Shown: positions 43,805 through 52,632, counted from the stretch's first letter. The stretch: 64,000 nt of DNA from Coxiella sp. RIFCSPHIGHO2_12_FULL_42_15 (GCA_001797285.1 MGOZ01000050.1:894-64893), one strand, 5' to 3'. Notes: generated from the letters alone by a model not told the origin. Made by a program: numbers and translations.

Positions 43805-43970
43805 TATAGCTTTTCAGATAAATATTTTGGTGAAAATGATCGTGCCATTAGAAGCTAACCCTCTCCTAGCCTCTCCCTCAAGCGGGAGAGGGACGCTCGA
43901 CAGTGAGCACCATTGCCGGTAAGACAATTAAAATAGTTTATTTTTACCAAAATATTTATCTGAAACACTA
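43805..43970. mobile_element. R1 MITE, copy 3
   Basis: About 166 bp, same termini and hairpin centre as copies 1 and 2 (the central stem reads CTCTCCCTCAAGCGGGAGAG, slightly degraded). It starts four bases after the pldA stop and ends three bases before the AAGGA ribosome site of the YARHG-protein gene, so it fills the whole intergenic space. Confidence 0.85.
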
Positions 43971-43986
43971 CATAAGGACATGGCGT

Positions 43987-45156
43987 ATGAAAATAAAAAT
44001 TTTATATCCTCAAACCCTGGGCGTTAGCCCAGGAACTTTACGCCATGGGGGTTTCCCAAGGGGGAGAAAGCGAATTCTCCCCCTTGGGTCGCCGTTCGCG
44101 AGGGTTTCCCGAGCAGGCGAAATTCATATAGGAAAAATACCCCGGGCGTCAGCCCGGGGATTTTTATTATTACTGTTGTTATTTCCTTCTGTTATTTTTG
44201 CCAATGAGGTGGCTTTTGGTGGTCAGGGGGCCATACCGATTCCCATGACGCCATCACCGATTTTGCTGCAAGATGCGCATATTGTGATTACTGGAAACAA
44301 TATTAATTCCAATGAGTTGGATGGCAGTTGGCAATACGCTTGTGATTACACCTTTAAAAATAACACAGATCAAACGGTTCAGGTAAAAATGGGGTTTCCC
44401 TTTCCTGTCAAAGATAGCATTACCGAAATTTCCATTCCCAAGGGGCAGCGACTCAATAAAGGTGATCCTATGGTGTATGATTTTCATGTTACGGTAGAAG
44501 GAAAGCCCATCACGCCGACGAATTATCGCGTGCCTGTTAAAAAAGCATTAGATTATAAAGGGGCTTATTTGTGGGAGGTGACGTTTCAACCGCAGCAAAT
44601 TTTGCATATTCATCACGATTATGTGACCGGTGTTACCGTGAATGACATGGGCCAATCGTTTGTCAATTATGTTTTACAAAATGGGGGTTTGTGGCAAAAA
44701 GGGAAAATGGCTTCTGCTACAGTAGAAGTCATTCCAAATACACCCACGCGATTTTGCCATGAAATTGAAGAAAACCATCCATCAACGAATTTACCTGGCG
44801 TCAAAATCAGTGGTGATAAAAGCGATCGTCGTTATCAATGGCATTTGACGCGGTTTTCTCCCGCGAAAGATTTGCACGCATGCCTACTGACCGGTAGAGA
44901 TTATATTCGTTATCGCGTGGTTTATCCGATCGCGCAGGGCAGTGATAGCATTCCATTAAATACGATTACGGCGGAACAATTGCGATTTTTACAAAATGCT
45001 ATTTACGCGCAATACGGCCAACATTTTCAAGATGCACAGATGCAGGCTTTTTTTAATTCGCAGTGGTGGTATGAATCCAACCTCAATTATTCCGATCGTA
45101 TGCTAGCGCCAGACGACAAAACGGCTTTGGCGTTAATTAAAAAGTATGCGCCTTAG
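43987..45156 (+). CDS. Exported protein with C-terminal YARHG domain; signal peptide split by R2
   Basis: 389-aa frame starting at the ATG nine bases after AAGGA. The natural signal peptide appears to be MKIKI plus LLLLLLFPSVIFA, cut before NEVAFGG, but about 54 codons of repeat R2 (44003-44168) are inserted in frame between them. The mature part has a DUF4424-like beta domain (ANEVAFGGQGAIPIPM, DYTFKNNTDQTVQVKMGFPFPV) and a C-terminal YARHG domain (IYAQYGQHFQDAQMQAFFNSQWWY). YARHG domains are extracellular modules of unknown function. Export may be blocked unless the long N-region is tolerated or a later Met is used. Confidence 0.82.
   Translation: MKIKILYPQTLGVSPGTLRHGGFPRGRKRILPLGSPFARVSRAGEIHIGKIPRASARGFLLLLLLFPSVIFANEVAFGGQGAIPIPMTPSPILLQDAHIVITGNNINSNELDGSWQYACDYTFKNNTDQTVQVKMGFPFPVKDSITEISIPKGQRLNKGDPMVYDFHVTVEGKPITPTNYRVPVKKALDYKGAYLWEVTFQPQQILHIHHDYVTGVTVNDMGQSFVNYVLQNGGLWQKGKMASATVEVIPNTPTRFCHEIEENHPSTNLPGVKISGDKSDRRYQWHLTRFSPAKDLHACLLTGRDYIRYRVVYPIAQGSDSIPLNTITAEQLRFLQNAIYAQYGQHFQDAQMQAFFNSQWWYESNLNYSDRMLAPDDKTALALIKKYAP
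44003..44168. repeat. R2 three-hairpin element, copy B, in frame inside a signal peptide
   Basis: Three perfect stems follow one another: CCTGGGC/GCCCAGG (44016-44033, loop GTTA), CCCAAGGGGGAGAA/TTCTCCCCCTTGGG (44055-44088, loop AGCGAA) and CCCCGGGC/GCCCGGGG (44140-44159, loop GTCA). It is read through without a stop as part of the exported protein. Copy A is at 35886-36057. Confidence 0.9.
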
Positions 45157-45185
45157 TCCTAATAGCGAGTTGAAATGATCTAAAA

Positions 45186-45211
45186 ATGATAGTATCATAT
45201 GATAGTATCAT
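45186..45211. promoter_or_regulatory. Tandem 13-bp operator-like repeats upstream of fic
   Basis: ATGATAGTATCAT occurs twice with no gap (45186-45198 and 45199-45211), and each unit is itself nearly palindromic. It lies 31 bp before the fic start, where a repressor could block transcription. The C-terminal helix-turn-helix of the Fic protein is one candidate binder. Confidence 0.7.
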
Positions 45212-45242
45212 CTTACGTGATTTTTCGTAGGGACTTGATTTA

Positions 45243-46208
45243 ATGAAAAATCCTCCCTTCTCTATTACCAATAATATTCTTAATGCTGCTATGCGGGTGA
45301 CCCATTTATTGGGTGAACTCGATGGGTTGAGTATCACGAAACCTAAAGTCATGCTGAGGAAGTCGAACACCATAAAAACCATACAGGCTTCTTTAGCGAT
45401 TGAAGGCAATACGCTTTCATTAGAGCAGGTCAGTGATATTCTGGAGGGTGTCCCTGTGCTTGGGCCCGAAAAAGATATTTTAGAAGTTAAAAACGCCATT
45501 GTCGTTTATGAAAAATTTTCAACGTTTCATTTTAATTCTCTCATTGATTTGAAAAAGGCGCATCATCTCTTGATGCAAGGGTTGATAACGGAGGCAGGAT
45601 GTTTTCGTTCTAGTAATGTCGGTGTTTTTGCAGGGTCGAATGTAGCGCATGTAGCGCCGCAGCATAAAATGGTTCCTAACTTGATGAAGGATTTATTTTC
45701 CTTTTTAAAAAGAAAAGACGGAATATCATTATTAATAAAATCTTGCATTTTTCACTATGAACTTGAATTTATACACCCATTTAGTGATGGTAATGGTCGT
45801 ATGGGGAGATTGTGGCAGCACCTGATTCTTTTTGCTTATCATCGTGTTTTTGAGTATGTGGTTGTTGAAACGTTAATTAAAAACAAACAAAAAGAGTATT
45901 ATGCGGTGCTTGGCGAGTGTGACCGCAATGCTGAGTCTACTGCTTTTATCGAATTTTCATTGAATCTCATAGAGCAAGCCTTGTGGAGTTACCGGGATCA
46001 TCTTCAATATCAACCAAAAACACCCGCTGATCGATTGAGCATGGCAAGGCAACAACTCAATAAAAATTTTTCCAGAAAAGATTACCTCATGCTTTTTAAA
46101 AACATCTCAACGGCAACAGCGAGTCGTGATTTGAAGTTTGGGATTGAACAAGGGTTTCTAGAAAAAAACGGTGACAGACGAGTGACCACTTATTATTTTA
46201 AGTATTGA
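45243..46208 (+). CDS. Fic-domain protein with inhibitory motif and C-terminal winged helix
   Basis: 321-aa class II-type Fic protein. The N-terminal inhibitory helix motif SLAIEGN (Ser50, Glu54) should insert into the active site; the catalytic loop is HPFSDGNGRMGR with His178. Fic proteins transfer AMP from ATP to Ser/Thr/Tyr hydroxyls of proteins. The last 80 residues (SRKDYLMLFKNISTATASRDLKFGIEQGFLEKNGDRRVTTYYF) form a winged helix, as in Fic proteins that bind DNA or regulate themselves. A tandem operator-like repeat precedes it, and a DUF4143 ATPase follows 31 bp later. Both have the look of a horizontally acquired pair. Confidence 0.92.
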   Translation: MKNPPFSITNNILNAAMRVTHLLGELDGLSITKPKVMLRKSNTIKTIQASLAIEGNTLSLEQVSDILEGVPVLGPEKDILEVKNAIVVYEKFSTFHFNSLIDLKKAHHLLMQGLITEAGCFRSSNVGVFAGSNVAHVAPQHKMVPNLMKDLFSFLKRKDGISLLIKSCIFHYELEFIHPFSDGNGRMGRLWQHLILFAYHRVFEYVVVETLIKNKQKEYYAVLGECDRNAESTAFIEFSLNLIEQALWSYRDHLQYQPKTPADRLSMARQQLNKNFSRKDYLMLFKNISTATASRDLKFGIEQGFLEKNGDRRVTTYYFKY

Positions 46209-46237
46209 CTATTTTAAGCTGCTAACTTAAAATAGTC
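46207..46237. promoter_or_regulatory. Perfect 12-bp inverted repeat between fic and ATPase genes
   Basis: GACTATTTTAAG (46207-46218) pairs with CTTAAAATAGTC (46226-46237) across a 7-base loop. It starts within the fic stop codon and ends two bases before the ATPase ATG. As RNA it would hide the space where a ribosome site should lie; as DNA it could be an operator. No T-run follows, so it is not a typical terminator. Confidence 0.55.
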
Positions 46238-46239
46238 GG

Positions 46240-47454
46240 ATGTTTATTCCTCGAGATATGGCGCATGAGCTGGAAAAATCCCCCGCTTGGATCCAAGTGT
46301 TATTAGGTCCTCGGCAGTGTGGGAAAAGCACCTTATTGGCTTCATTTTTACATGAAAAAGGGTTTCAAGAAGCCAATTTTGATGATTTGCAATTGCGACG
46401 ATGGGCGAATCAAGACCCCGCGCTTTTTCTACAACAATTTGAATTACCTTTGATTTTGGATGAAGTTCAATATGTTCCTCATCTTTTTCCGGAGCTTAAA
46501 AAACAGGTCGATGCGCTTAAACGAACCGCCGTTTTCCAATCGGTCCCATCCGTGGAGAATAAACGAGTTTTATTTTGTTTGACGGGATCCAATCAGATTT
46601 TAATGGACAAAAATATCAAAGAAAGCCTAGCTGGGCGAGCCTCTTACTATTATTTAAATACGCTGACCGTTCATGAAATTGTAAGCGCATTACCAGAAAC
46701 CCATATTAAAACCATTCTTTTCAAAGGAGGGTGGCCGGAACTTTATACCAACCACCGGTTATCGACTGTTACGTATTTAAATGATTATATTCGCAGCTAT
46801 GTTGAAAAAGATATTGTCATCAGTGCAGGAATACAAAAACTGACTGAATTTCACACCATACTAGGGTTATTAGCGGCAAGGACGGGGCAGTTGGTGAATT
46901 ATTCCGATATTGCCAAAGACAGTGGCGTTCGATCAGTCACGTTGAAAGAATGGGTGGGGTTTCTCGAGCGGGCAGATTTAGTCTATTTGTTAAGATCTTA
47001 TTCAAGCAATCTGAATCAACGATTGATTAAAACGCCGAAGCTCTATTTTTTGGATACGGGGTTGGCAACACGATTACAGGGATGGTCTGATGGGATTCCC
47101 TTGTGGAACAGTCCGCAAATTGGCGCATTATTCGAAACGTTAGTCCTAGCGGAAATGGTAAAATTCATTCGTAATTATCGGAAAGATTGGCGCTTATTTT
47201 TGTGGCGTACGAAAGAAGGGGAAGAAATTGATTTTATTTTACAAACGTCTCAGGGGGTGACCCATGCATTTGAAGTTAAGCTTTCGATTCAAGCCGTACC
47301 AAGTCAGATCAGTTATCCAACCGCGTACCGAAAAGAATTTTCGCCTAGCGTGCCATTAGTGATCGTTACTTTTGGAGGGCGTCGATGGCGATTATCGAAT
47401 GAATGTTTGGTTTTGCCGATTGTTGAGTTGCATGACTATCTGATGGGGGTGTAG
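46240..47454 (+). CDS. P-loop ATPase with DUF4143 domain
   Basis: 404-aa AAA-type ATPase. Walker A is LLGPRQCGKST (about residues 21-31) and the Walker B-like strand is LPLILDEVQYV; SYVEKDIV, ARTGQLVNYSDIAKD and RTKEGEEIDFILQ are typical of the C-terminal DUF4143 domain, which has PD-(D/E)XK-like features and a helix-turn-helix. The family is common, often mobile, and of poorly known function. Its stop codon TAG lies inside a 16-bp fragment identical to the end of the R3 MITE, so the original C-terminus may have been altered. No ribosome site is visible before the ATG because of the inverted repeat. Confidence 0.87.
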   Translation: MFIPRDMAHELEKSPAWIQVLLGPRQCGKSTLLASFLHEKGFQEANFDDLQLRRWANQDPALFLQQFELPLILDEVQYVPHLFPELKKQVDALKRTAVFQSVPSVENKRVLFCLTGSNQILMDKNIKESLAGRASYYYLNTLTVHEIVSALPETHIKTILFKGGWPELYTNHRLSTVTYLNDYIRSYVEKDIVISAGIQKLTEFHTILGLLAARTGQLVNYSDIAKDSGVRSVTLKEWVGFLERADLVYLLRSYSSNLNQRLIKTPKLYFLDTGLATRLQGWSDGIPLWNSPQIGALFETLVLAEMVKFIRNYRKDWRLFLWRTKEGEEIDFILQTSQGVTHAFEVKLSIQAVPSQISYPTAYRKEFSPSVPLVIVTFGGRRWRLSNECLVLPIVELHDYLMGV

Positions 47455-47460
47455 CCTCGG
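47445..47460. repeat. R3 terminal fragment overlapping a stop codon
   Basis: GGGGGTGTAGCCTCGG matches the terminal inverted repeat of the R3 MITE (for example 59061 onward). The TAG within it is the stop codon of the DUF4143 ATPase. The gap 47461-47562 to the gltA stop holds nothing else that I recognise. Confidence 0.65.
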
Positions 47461-47562
47461 ACAGGAATTCCCCACCTTCCGATGGGAAATTTCCTGTCGT
47501 CCAATCTGCAATAGGATTGCGTTATAGCCGATGTCAGTTCATTTTCCAACGGGAGAAGCGTA

Positions 47563-48852
47563 TTATTTTCTTTTGTCCAACGAAACCACATCGCGTTGTT
47601 GGTTACCGGTATAGCACTGTCGGGGTCGTGTGAGTCGGTGATTGGGGTCACTGATCATTTCCATCCAATGCGAAATCCATCCCACCGTACGCGCCAGCGC
47701 AAAAATGACGGTAAACATATTCGCTGGAATGCCGAGCGCACTTAAGGTAATACCCGAATAAAAATCCACGTTGGGGTATAATTTCTTTTCTACAAAGTAG
47801 GGATCTTCCAGTGCGATTTTTTCTAATTTCATGGCGAGTTTGAACAGAGGTTCATTTTTGCGACCCACCGCTTCCAATACTTCATGCGCTGTTTCGCGCA
47901 TCACGGTGGCGCGTGGATCGTAATTTTTATAAACGCGATGACCAAAGCCCATGAGTCGGAAAGGATCGTCTTTGTCTTTGGCTTTCTTAATGTATTCTTC
48001 AATACGGGATTCATCACCAATGACATTGAGCATGCGTAAGCACGCTTCATTTGCGCCACCATGGGCAGGCCCCCACAAGGCTGCAATACCAGAAGAAATA
48101 CACGCAAACGGGTTAGCGCCCGTTGAGCCTGCTGCACGAACGACGGTTGTGGACGCGTTTTGTTCGTGATCCGCATGCAAGGTGAAAATGCGATCAATTG
48201 CGCGTGCTAATACGGGATTGGGGTCTTTGGTGCTGTGCGGTTTGCTAAACATCATGTAAAGAAAATTGTCGGCATAATTTAAATCTTCACGTGGGTGCAT
48301 GAATGGTTCACCGATGGAATAGCGATAGCACATTGCCGCGATGTTGGGCATTTTACCCACTAAACGAACGGCGGCAGACAGTCGATCGGCTGGATTAGTA
48401 ATATCCATCGCTTCATGATAAAACGCCGATAGTGCACCCACCACACCCACCATAATGGCCATGGGATGAGCATCGCGACGAAAACCGGTAAAAAAGGTTG
48501 TGATTTGATCATGGAGGCTTTGATGGTTTTTGATCGAGTCAATGAAGGCATTTTTTTGTGATTTTGTGGGCAGTTCGCCGTGCATTAGCAGGTAACACAC
48601 TTCCATATAGTCAGAATGGTAAGCCAGCTGATCGATGGGGTAGCCGCGATACAACAATATCCCTTTGTTGCCATCAATGTAGGTGATTTTGGATTCACAC
48701 GCGGCGGTGGAATAAAATCCAATATCCAATGTATAAACACCATGGCCGCCTAATTCTTTGACATCGATCACATCGTATCCCAGTGTTCCCGAATAAATGG
48801 GGAGATCAACGATTTTATTTTCAAAGGATAATGTTGCAATTCGATTGGACAT
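47563..48852 (-). CDS. gltA: Citrate synthase
   Basis: 429 aa from the ATG at 48852, which follows GAGG at the right distance. Type II hexameric citrate synthase: condenses acetyl-CoA and oxaloacetate to start the TCA cycle. Motifs seen are [28 protein letters not shown] (His), [14 protein letters not shown] (His and Arg) and NVDFYSGI (catalytic Asp). It diverges from the sdh-suc operon, as in Coxiella and relatives. An R3 MITE lies 28 bp upstream of the start, so the promoter must be within or beyond that element. The C-terminal tail ([18 protein letters not shown]) replaces the usual RPRQLYTG ending only slightly. Confidence 0.96.
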   Translation of the reverse strand: MSNRIATLSFENKIVDLPIYSGTLGYDVIDVKELGGHGVYTLDIGFYSTAACESKITYIDGNKGILLYRGYPIDQLAYHSDYMEVCYLLMHGELPTKSQKNAFIDSIKNHQSLHDQITTFFTGFRRDAHPMAIMVGVVGALSAFYHEAMDITNPADRLSAAVRLVGKMPNIAAMCYRYSIGEPFMHPREDLNYADNFLYMMFSKPHSTKDPNPVLARAIDRIFTLHADHEQNASTTVVRAAGSTGANPFACISSGIAALWGPAHGGANEACLRMLNVIGDESRIEEYIKKAKDKDDPFRLMGFGHRVYKNYDPRATVMRETAHEVLEAVGRKNEPLFKLAMKLEKIALEDPYFVEKKLYPNVDFYSGITLSALGIPANMFTVIFALARTVGWISHWMEMISDPNHRLTRPRQCYTGNQQRDVVSLDKRK

Positions 48853-48880
48853 AAAATACCTCAAATTTTGTAATCCTAGG

Positions 48881-49029
48881 GGGTGTAGCCTTGCATTGAT
48901 GTAATTAGTGCATACTCAAGGTTCGCGGGTCCTGCCGCTCGCCATCTCGCTGCTCGGCTTCGCCTGCGCGGCAAGATCTCTGGCTCGCGTCACCCGCTTT
49001 GCAGCATACATTAATCCGAGGCTACACCC
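48881..49029. mobile_element. R3 MITE, copy a, with 8-bp target duplication
   Basis: 149-bp GC-rich element with ends GGGTGTAGCCT and AGGCTACACCC. It is flanked on both sides by ATCCTAGG (48873-48880 and 49030-49037), an 8-bp target-site duplication that shows transposition. It is inverted with respect to copies b and c, sits in the leader of gltA, and encodes nothing. The intergenic region 48853-49381 also contains fragments of R3 and R4 and the sdh promoter. Confidence 0.88.
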
Positions 49030-49092
49030 ATCCTAGGTTCTGGAAACGGTGCTCCCAACTATAGACAAATCACTGACTATTTTCCATCTTCC

Positions 49093-49140
49093 GGCGTCAC
49101 CCGCTTTGCAGCAGATACATGAATCCGAGGCTACGCCCCT
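49093..49140. repeat. R3 fragment (one end only)
   Basis: About 48 bp (GGCGTCACCCGCTTTGCAGC through GGCTACGCCCC) match one end of R3 in the same orientation as copy a, 60 bp further along. It may be the remains of an older insertion or of a deletion between two copies. Confidence 0.7.
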
Positions 49141-49218
49141 GCGAACAGAATAACATTTTACCCTTTAAACTAAGGCTGAATAATGTTGCTATAATGGGGG
49201 CTGAACCATAGCCCGCTA

Positions 49219-49251
49219 GGGCACTTCGTGTGGCCGTCATCTTCAAAAAGC
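49219..49251. repeat. R4 flank fragment, inverted
   Basis: 33 bp are the exact reverse complement of 42525-42557, the left flank of the R4 palindrome. The 27-bp arms themselves are not present here. It lies between two TATAAT hexamers upstream of sdhC. Confidence 0.7.
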
Positions 49252-49277
49252 AAAAGGATATCCGCGTGCAGAGGTGT

Positions 49278-49306
49278 TTGTGTTCCGATTCCAATGTGGC
49301 TATAAT
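49278..49306 (+). promoter_or_regulatory. sdhC: Probable sigma70 promoter of the sdh-suc operon
   Basis: TTGTGT (49278-49283) and TATAAT (49301-49306) with 17 bp between them, 75 bp upstream of the sdhC GTG. A second TATAAT at 49190-49195 lacks a good -35 partner. The downstream genes through sucD are co-oriented and closely spaced, so one long transcript from here is likely. Confidence 0.65.
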
Positions 49307-49381
49307 TAGCCCGCCTGCCACCCGGGCGTTTCGCTTTGATATCCTGAATACCCATATTTATTTCAACGAGGACGATAAACT

Positions 49382-49756
49382 GTGAACAAAACCAGACCAG
49401 TCAACCTTGATTTGACTCAATTTCGGTTTCCGCCAATGGCGATTGTTTCTATTTGCCATCGTATTTCGGGCGTTCTACTTTTTTTATTTATCCCCATCTT
49501 GATTTACTTTTTACACCAAACTTTACTTTCTCCTGAGCATTTTGCAACCGCGTTAAATACGTTACAAAAGGGTGGGATGCGTTTTCTGTTTTGGGTGATG
49601 ATGTGCGTCACTTTATTTCATTTGGTTGCGGGTGTTCGACATTTAATCATGGATATGGGATTCGGTGAATCCGTGACGGCAGGACGCAATAGCGCCATCG
49701 CTGTATTTATTATCGCGATTATTCTTTTTATCTTAGTGGGAGTTTGGCTATGGTAA
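49382..49756 (+). CDS. sdhC: Succinate dehydrogenase cytochrome b556 subunit
   Basis: 124 aa with three membrane spans; it anchors the complex and, with SdhD, holds haem b and the quinone site. The pattern PMAIVSICHRISGVLLF contains the conserved Ser and His-Arg near the quinone site, and FHLVAGVRHLIMDMG contains the haem-ligand His. The start is GTG, preceded by GAGG. It is the first gene of the operon; the end overlaps sdhD by 7 bp. Confidence 0.95.
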   Translation: MNKTRPVNLDLTQFRFPPMAIVSICHRISGVLLFLFIPILIYFLHQTLLSPEHFATALNTLQKGGMRFLFWVMMCVTLFHLVAGVRHLIMDMGFGESVTAGRNSAIAVFIIAIILFILVGVWLW

Positions 49757-50085
49757 GGCAAATCAATCGCAGTGGATTATTAGATTGGGTTGTGCAGCGT
49801 TGCACAGCGGTGATTGTGGGTGTTTATGCGATTTTTTTGATGTTGTATTTATTCGCCCATCCTGCTTTATCTTATGATGCATGGACCTCGTTATTTTCCG
49901 ATGTATGGATGCGAATGGCGACGGTGACTGTTTTGGTGAGTGTGCTGTGGCACGCGTGGATAGGATTGTGGACGGTATTTACCGATTACATAAAAGTAAA
50001 GCCCGTTCGATTATTAATAGAAATGATCGTTATTTTATTGTTGCTTGCCTATTTTATTTGGGTGTTAGAAATATTATGGCGCTAA
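49750..50085 (+). CDS. sdhD: Succinate dehydrogenase membrane anchor subunit
   Basis: 111 aa, three membrane spans. VVQRCTAVIVGVYAIF starts the first span, and LWHAWIGLWTVFTDYIK has the His haem ligand and the Asp-Tyr quinone-site pair. I take the ATG at 49750 inside the end of sdhC rather than an earlier TTG. It completes the membrane part of complex II, with sdhA following after 14 bp. Confidence 0.94.
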   Translation: MVRQINRSGLLDWVVQRCTAVIVGVYAIFLMLYLFAHPALSYDAWTSLFSDVWMRMATVTVLVSVLWHAWIGLWTVFTDYIKVKPVRLLIEMIVILLLLAYFIWVLEILWR

Positions 50086-50099
50086 AAGGATAAGAAGTT

Positions 50100-51863
50100 A
50101 TGAATCATATTCCAGTAAAAGAATACGATGCGGTGATTGTGGGTGCGGGTGGTGCCGGTATGCGTGCTTCTTTACAAATGGCACAATCAAAATATAAAGT
50201 CGCGGTTATTTCAAAAGTATTTCCCACGCGTTCTCATACCGTTTCCGCACAAGGGGGCATCGCGGCGGCACTTGGAAATGTGGTGCCCGATAAATGGCAA
50301 TGGCACATGTTCGATACGATACGGGGCTCTGATTATTTAGCCGATCAAAATGCAGCAGAATACATGTGTAAGCATGCATCGGCCGCAGTGATTGAATTGG
50401 AACACATGGGTTTGCCTTTTTCACGATTAGAAGACGGACGCATTTATCAACGTGCGTTTGGTGGGCATACGCGTGATTTTGGTGGCGAATTGGCGCGACG
50501 AACGTGTTCTGCAGCGGATAGAACAGGCCATGCATTGTTGCATACCTTGTATCAACAAAATGTCGCGCATAAAACACATTTTTATGATGAATGGTTCAGC
50601 ATTGATTTGGTCCGTTCGAAAGAGGGCAAAGGCATTGCGGGTGTGATTGCCATGCATATTGAAACGGGCGAAATTGTTTTTTTCAAATCGCGAGCCACGG
50701 TTTTTGCAACGGGCGGTGCGGGACGTATTTTTTCTTACACGACCAACGCATATACCAATACAGGTGATGGCATTGGTATGGCGTTACGCGCGGGTTTACC
50801 CGTGCAAGATATGGAATTTTGGCAATTTCACCCTACCGGTATTGCGGGTGCGGGTTGTTTAATTACGGAAGGCGCCCGCGGTGAAGGCGGTTATTTATTA
50901 AATGCAGACGGGGAACGCTTTATGGAACGTTACTCTCCCCATTTAAAAGATTTAGATTGTCGTGATGTGGTGTCACGCTCCAGTATTATGGAAATTCTCG
51001 CCGGCCGTGGTTGCGGACCGAATAAAGATTATGTGTTATTGAAATTAGATCATCTGGGCGAACAAATATTAAAAGAACGCTTGCCGGGTATTACGGAATT
51101 AGCGAAAAAATTTGTAAACGTGGATCCCGCCAAAGAACCGATTCCAGTTGTTCCGACGTGTCATTATCAAATGGGTGGTATTGCGACCACGGTGCATGGT
51201 GAAGTGGTGACGCACGATGCTCAAGGTAAAGATCAAATCGTCGAAGGTTTTTTTGCTGCAGGTGAATGTGCCTGTGTTTCTGTGCATGGCGCTAATCGGT
51301 TAGGGACTAATTCTTTATTGGATCTAGTCGTTTTTGGTCGTGCGGTCGGTTTATATCTTGAAGAAGCGTTAAAATCCGATTTAACGTTTCGCGATGCAGA
51401 TCAAGCGGATATCGATCGTGCTTTAGTGCGTATTCAACGTTGGGAAAATAAAAATAACACGGAAGATCCTGCTGATATTCGCCGTGAAATGAAAAAAGTC
51501 ATGCAGAACAGTTTCGGCGTATTTCGTGATGAAAAACCAATGAAAGAAGGTTTAGAGCAATTAAAAGTACTGCAACAAAGGCTGCCGCACGCCAAGTTGG
51601 CCGACACCAGTCACGTATTTAATTATGCCCGCATTGAATCATTGGAATTAGATAACCTCATGTCGGTTGCGTTGGTAACGGCGATTTCTGCCATACAACG
51701 GACAGAAAGCCGTGGCGCTCATTCACGTTATGACTATAAAGAACGAGATGACGAACGTTGGTTGAAACATACGTTGTGTTTTGCCGACGGTCGCTTGGAC
51801 TATCGTCCTGTTAATTTTGCTCCGGAAGACATGGAGCCTTTCCCACTAGCTGAAAGAGATTAG
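50100..51863 (+). CDS. sdhA: Succinate dehydrogenase flavoprotein subunit
   Basis: 587 aa, the normal length. It oxidises succinate to fumarate with a covalent FAD. The dinucleotide-binding loop is [10 protein letters not shown], the FAD-linking His lies in [15 protein letters not shown], and active-site motifs FHPTGI and [12 protein letters not shown] are intact. It sits at the cytoplasmic face with SdhB and is encoded between the anchor subunits and sdhB. Confidence 0.97.
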   Translation: MNHIPVKEYDAVIVGAGGAGMRASLQMAQSKYKVAVISKVFPTRSHTVSAQGGIAAALGNVVPDKWQWHMFDTIRGSDYLADQNAAEYMCKHASAAVIELEHMGLPFSRLEDGRIYQRAFGGHTRDFGGELARRTCSAADRTGHALLHTLYQQNVAHKTHFYDEWFSIDLVRSKEGKGIAGVIAMHIETGEIVFFKSRATVFATGGAGRIFSYTTNAYTNTGDGIGMALRAGLPVQDMEFWQFHPTGIAGAGCLITEGARGEGGYLLNADGERFMERYSPHLKDLDCRDVVSRSSIMEILAGRGCGPNKDYVLLKLDHLGEQILKERLPGITELAKKFVNVDPAKEPIPVVPTCHYQMGGIATTVHGEVVTHDAQGKDQIVEGFFAAGECACVSVHGANRLGTNSLLDLVVFGRAVGLYLEEALKSDLTFRDADQADIDRALVRIQRWENKNNTEDPADIRREMKKVMQNSFGVFRDEKPMKEGLEQLKVLQQRLPHAKLADTSHVFNYARIESLELDNLMSVALVTAISAIQRTESRGAHSRYDYKERDDERWLKHTLCFADGRLDYRPVNFAPEDMEPFPLAERD

Positions 51864-51866
51864 TCT

Positions 51867-52592
51867 ATGAATACGACAAAAAGTAGGGTAATGACATTTT
51901 CGATTTATCGGTACCATCCTGAGAAAGATGAAAAACCTTATCTACAGGATTACACATTGGATATCGGCCTTATCACGGGAAAAATGTTGCTGAATGCATT
52001 AGAAGCATTGAAAGAGCAACATCCAGACCTTGGATTTCGGCGTTCGTGCGGTGAAGGGGTCTGTGGTTCCGACGGAATGAACATCAATGGGAAAAATGGG
52101 TTGGCCTGCATCACACAGTTGCATCAGCTGCCGGATAAAGTCACCCTGCGGCCTTTGCCGGGATTTCCGGTAATTCGCGATCTTATCGTTGATATGGAAC
52201 AGTTTTACGAACAATGGCGTAAAGTAAAACCTTACCTGCAAAACCATCAAGAATTACCCGAGAAAGAACGCCTCCAATCTCCCCAGGACCGTGAAAAATT
52301 GGATGGTTTATACGAATGTATTTTATGCGCCTGTTGCTCCAGTGCATGTCCGTCGTATTGGTGGAACCCAGACAAATTTATTGGGCCGGCAGGTTTATTA
52401 GCAGCTTATCGATTTATTGTGGACAGTCGAGATACGGAAACACAAGATCGTTTAGATGATTTAAAAGATCGGTTTAGTGTTTTTCGGTGCAGAACCATTA
52501 TGAACTGCGCGTCGGTTTGTCCCAAAGGATTAAACCCAACGAAAGCGATTCGGGAAATTCGCACGGAAATGTTACGAGATGGTGATGCGTAG
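51867..52592 (+). CDS. sdhB: Succinate dehydrogenase iron-sulfur subunit
   Basis: 241 aa. The 2Fe-2S domain has RRSCGEGVCGSDGMNINGKNGLAC; the C-terminal domain has CILCACCSSACP for 4Fe-4S and CRTIMNCASVCPKG for the 3Fe-4S cluster. It passes electrons from SdhA to the quinone site. The start may be 51867 or the in-frame ATG at 51891; both have a purine-rich site. All cluster ligands are present. Confidence 0.96.
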   Translation: MNTTKSRVMTFSIYRYHPEKDEKPYLQDYTLDIGLITGKMLLNALEALKEQHPDLGFRRSCGEGVCGSDGMNINGKNGLACITQLHQLPDKVTLRPLPGFPVIRDLIVDMEQFYEQWRKVKPYLQNHQELPEKERLQSPQDREKLDGLYECILCACCSSACPSYWWNPDKFIGPAGLLAAYRFIVDSRDTETQDRLDDLKDRFSVFRCRTIMNCASVCPKGLNPTKAIREIRTEMLRDGDA

Positions 52593-52599
52593 GTTTGAA

Positions 52600-52632
52600 G
52601 GCAGCCTGAAAACCGAGTTGTGACCGGCTGCC
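52600..52632. other. Hairpin between sdhB and sucA
   Basis: GGCAGCC (52600-52606) pairs with GGCTGCC (52626-52632) over 19 bases. No T-run follows, so it is more likely an mRNA stability or processing site than a terminator. The interval between the two genes is 98 bp. Confidence 0.4.
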
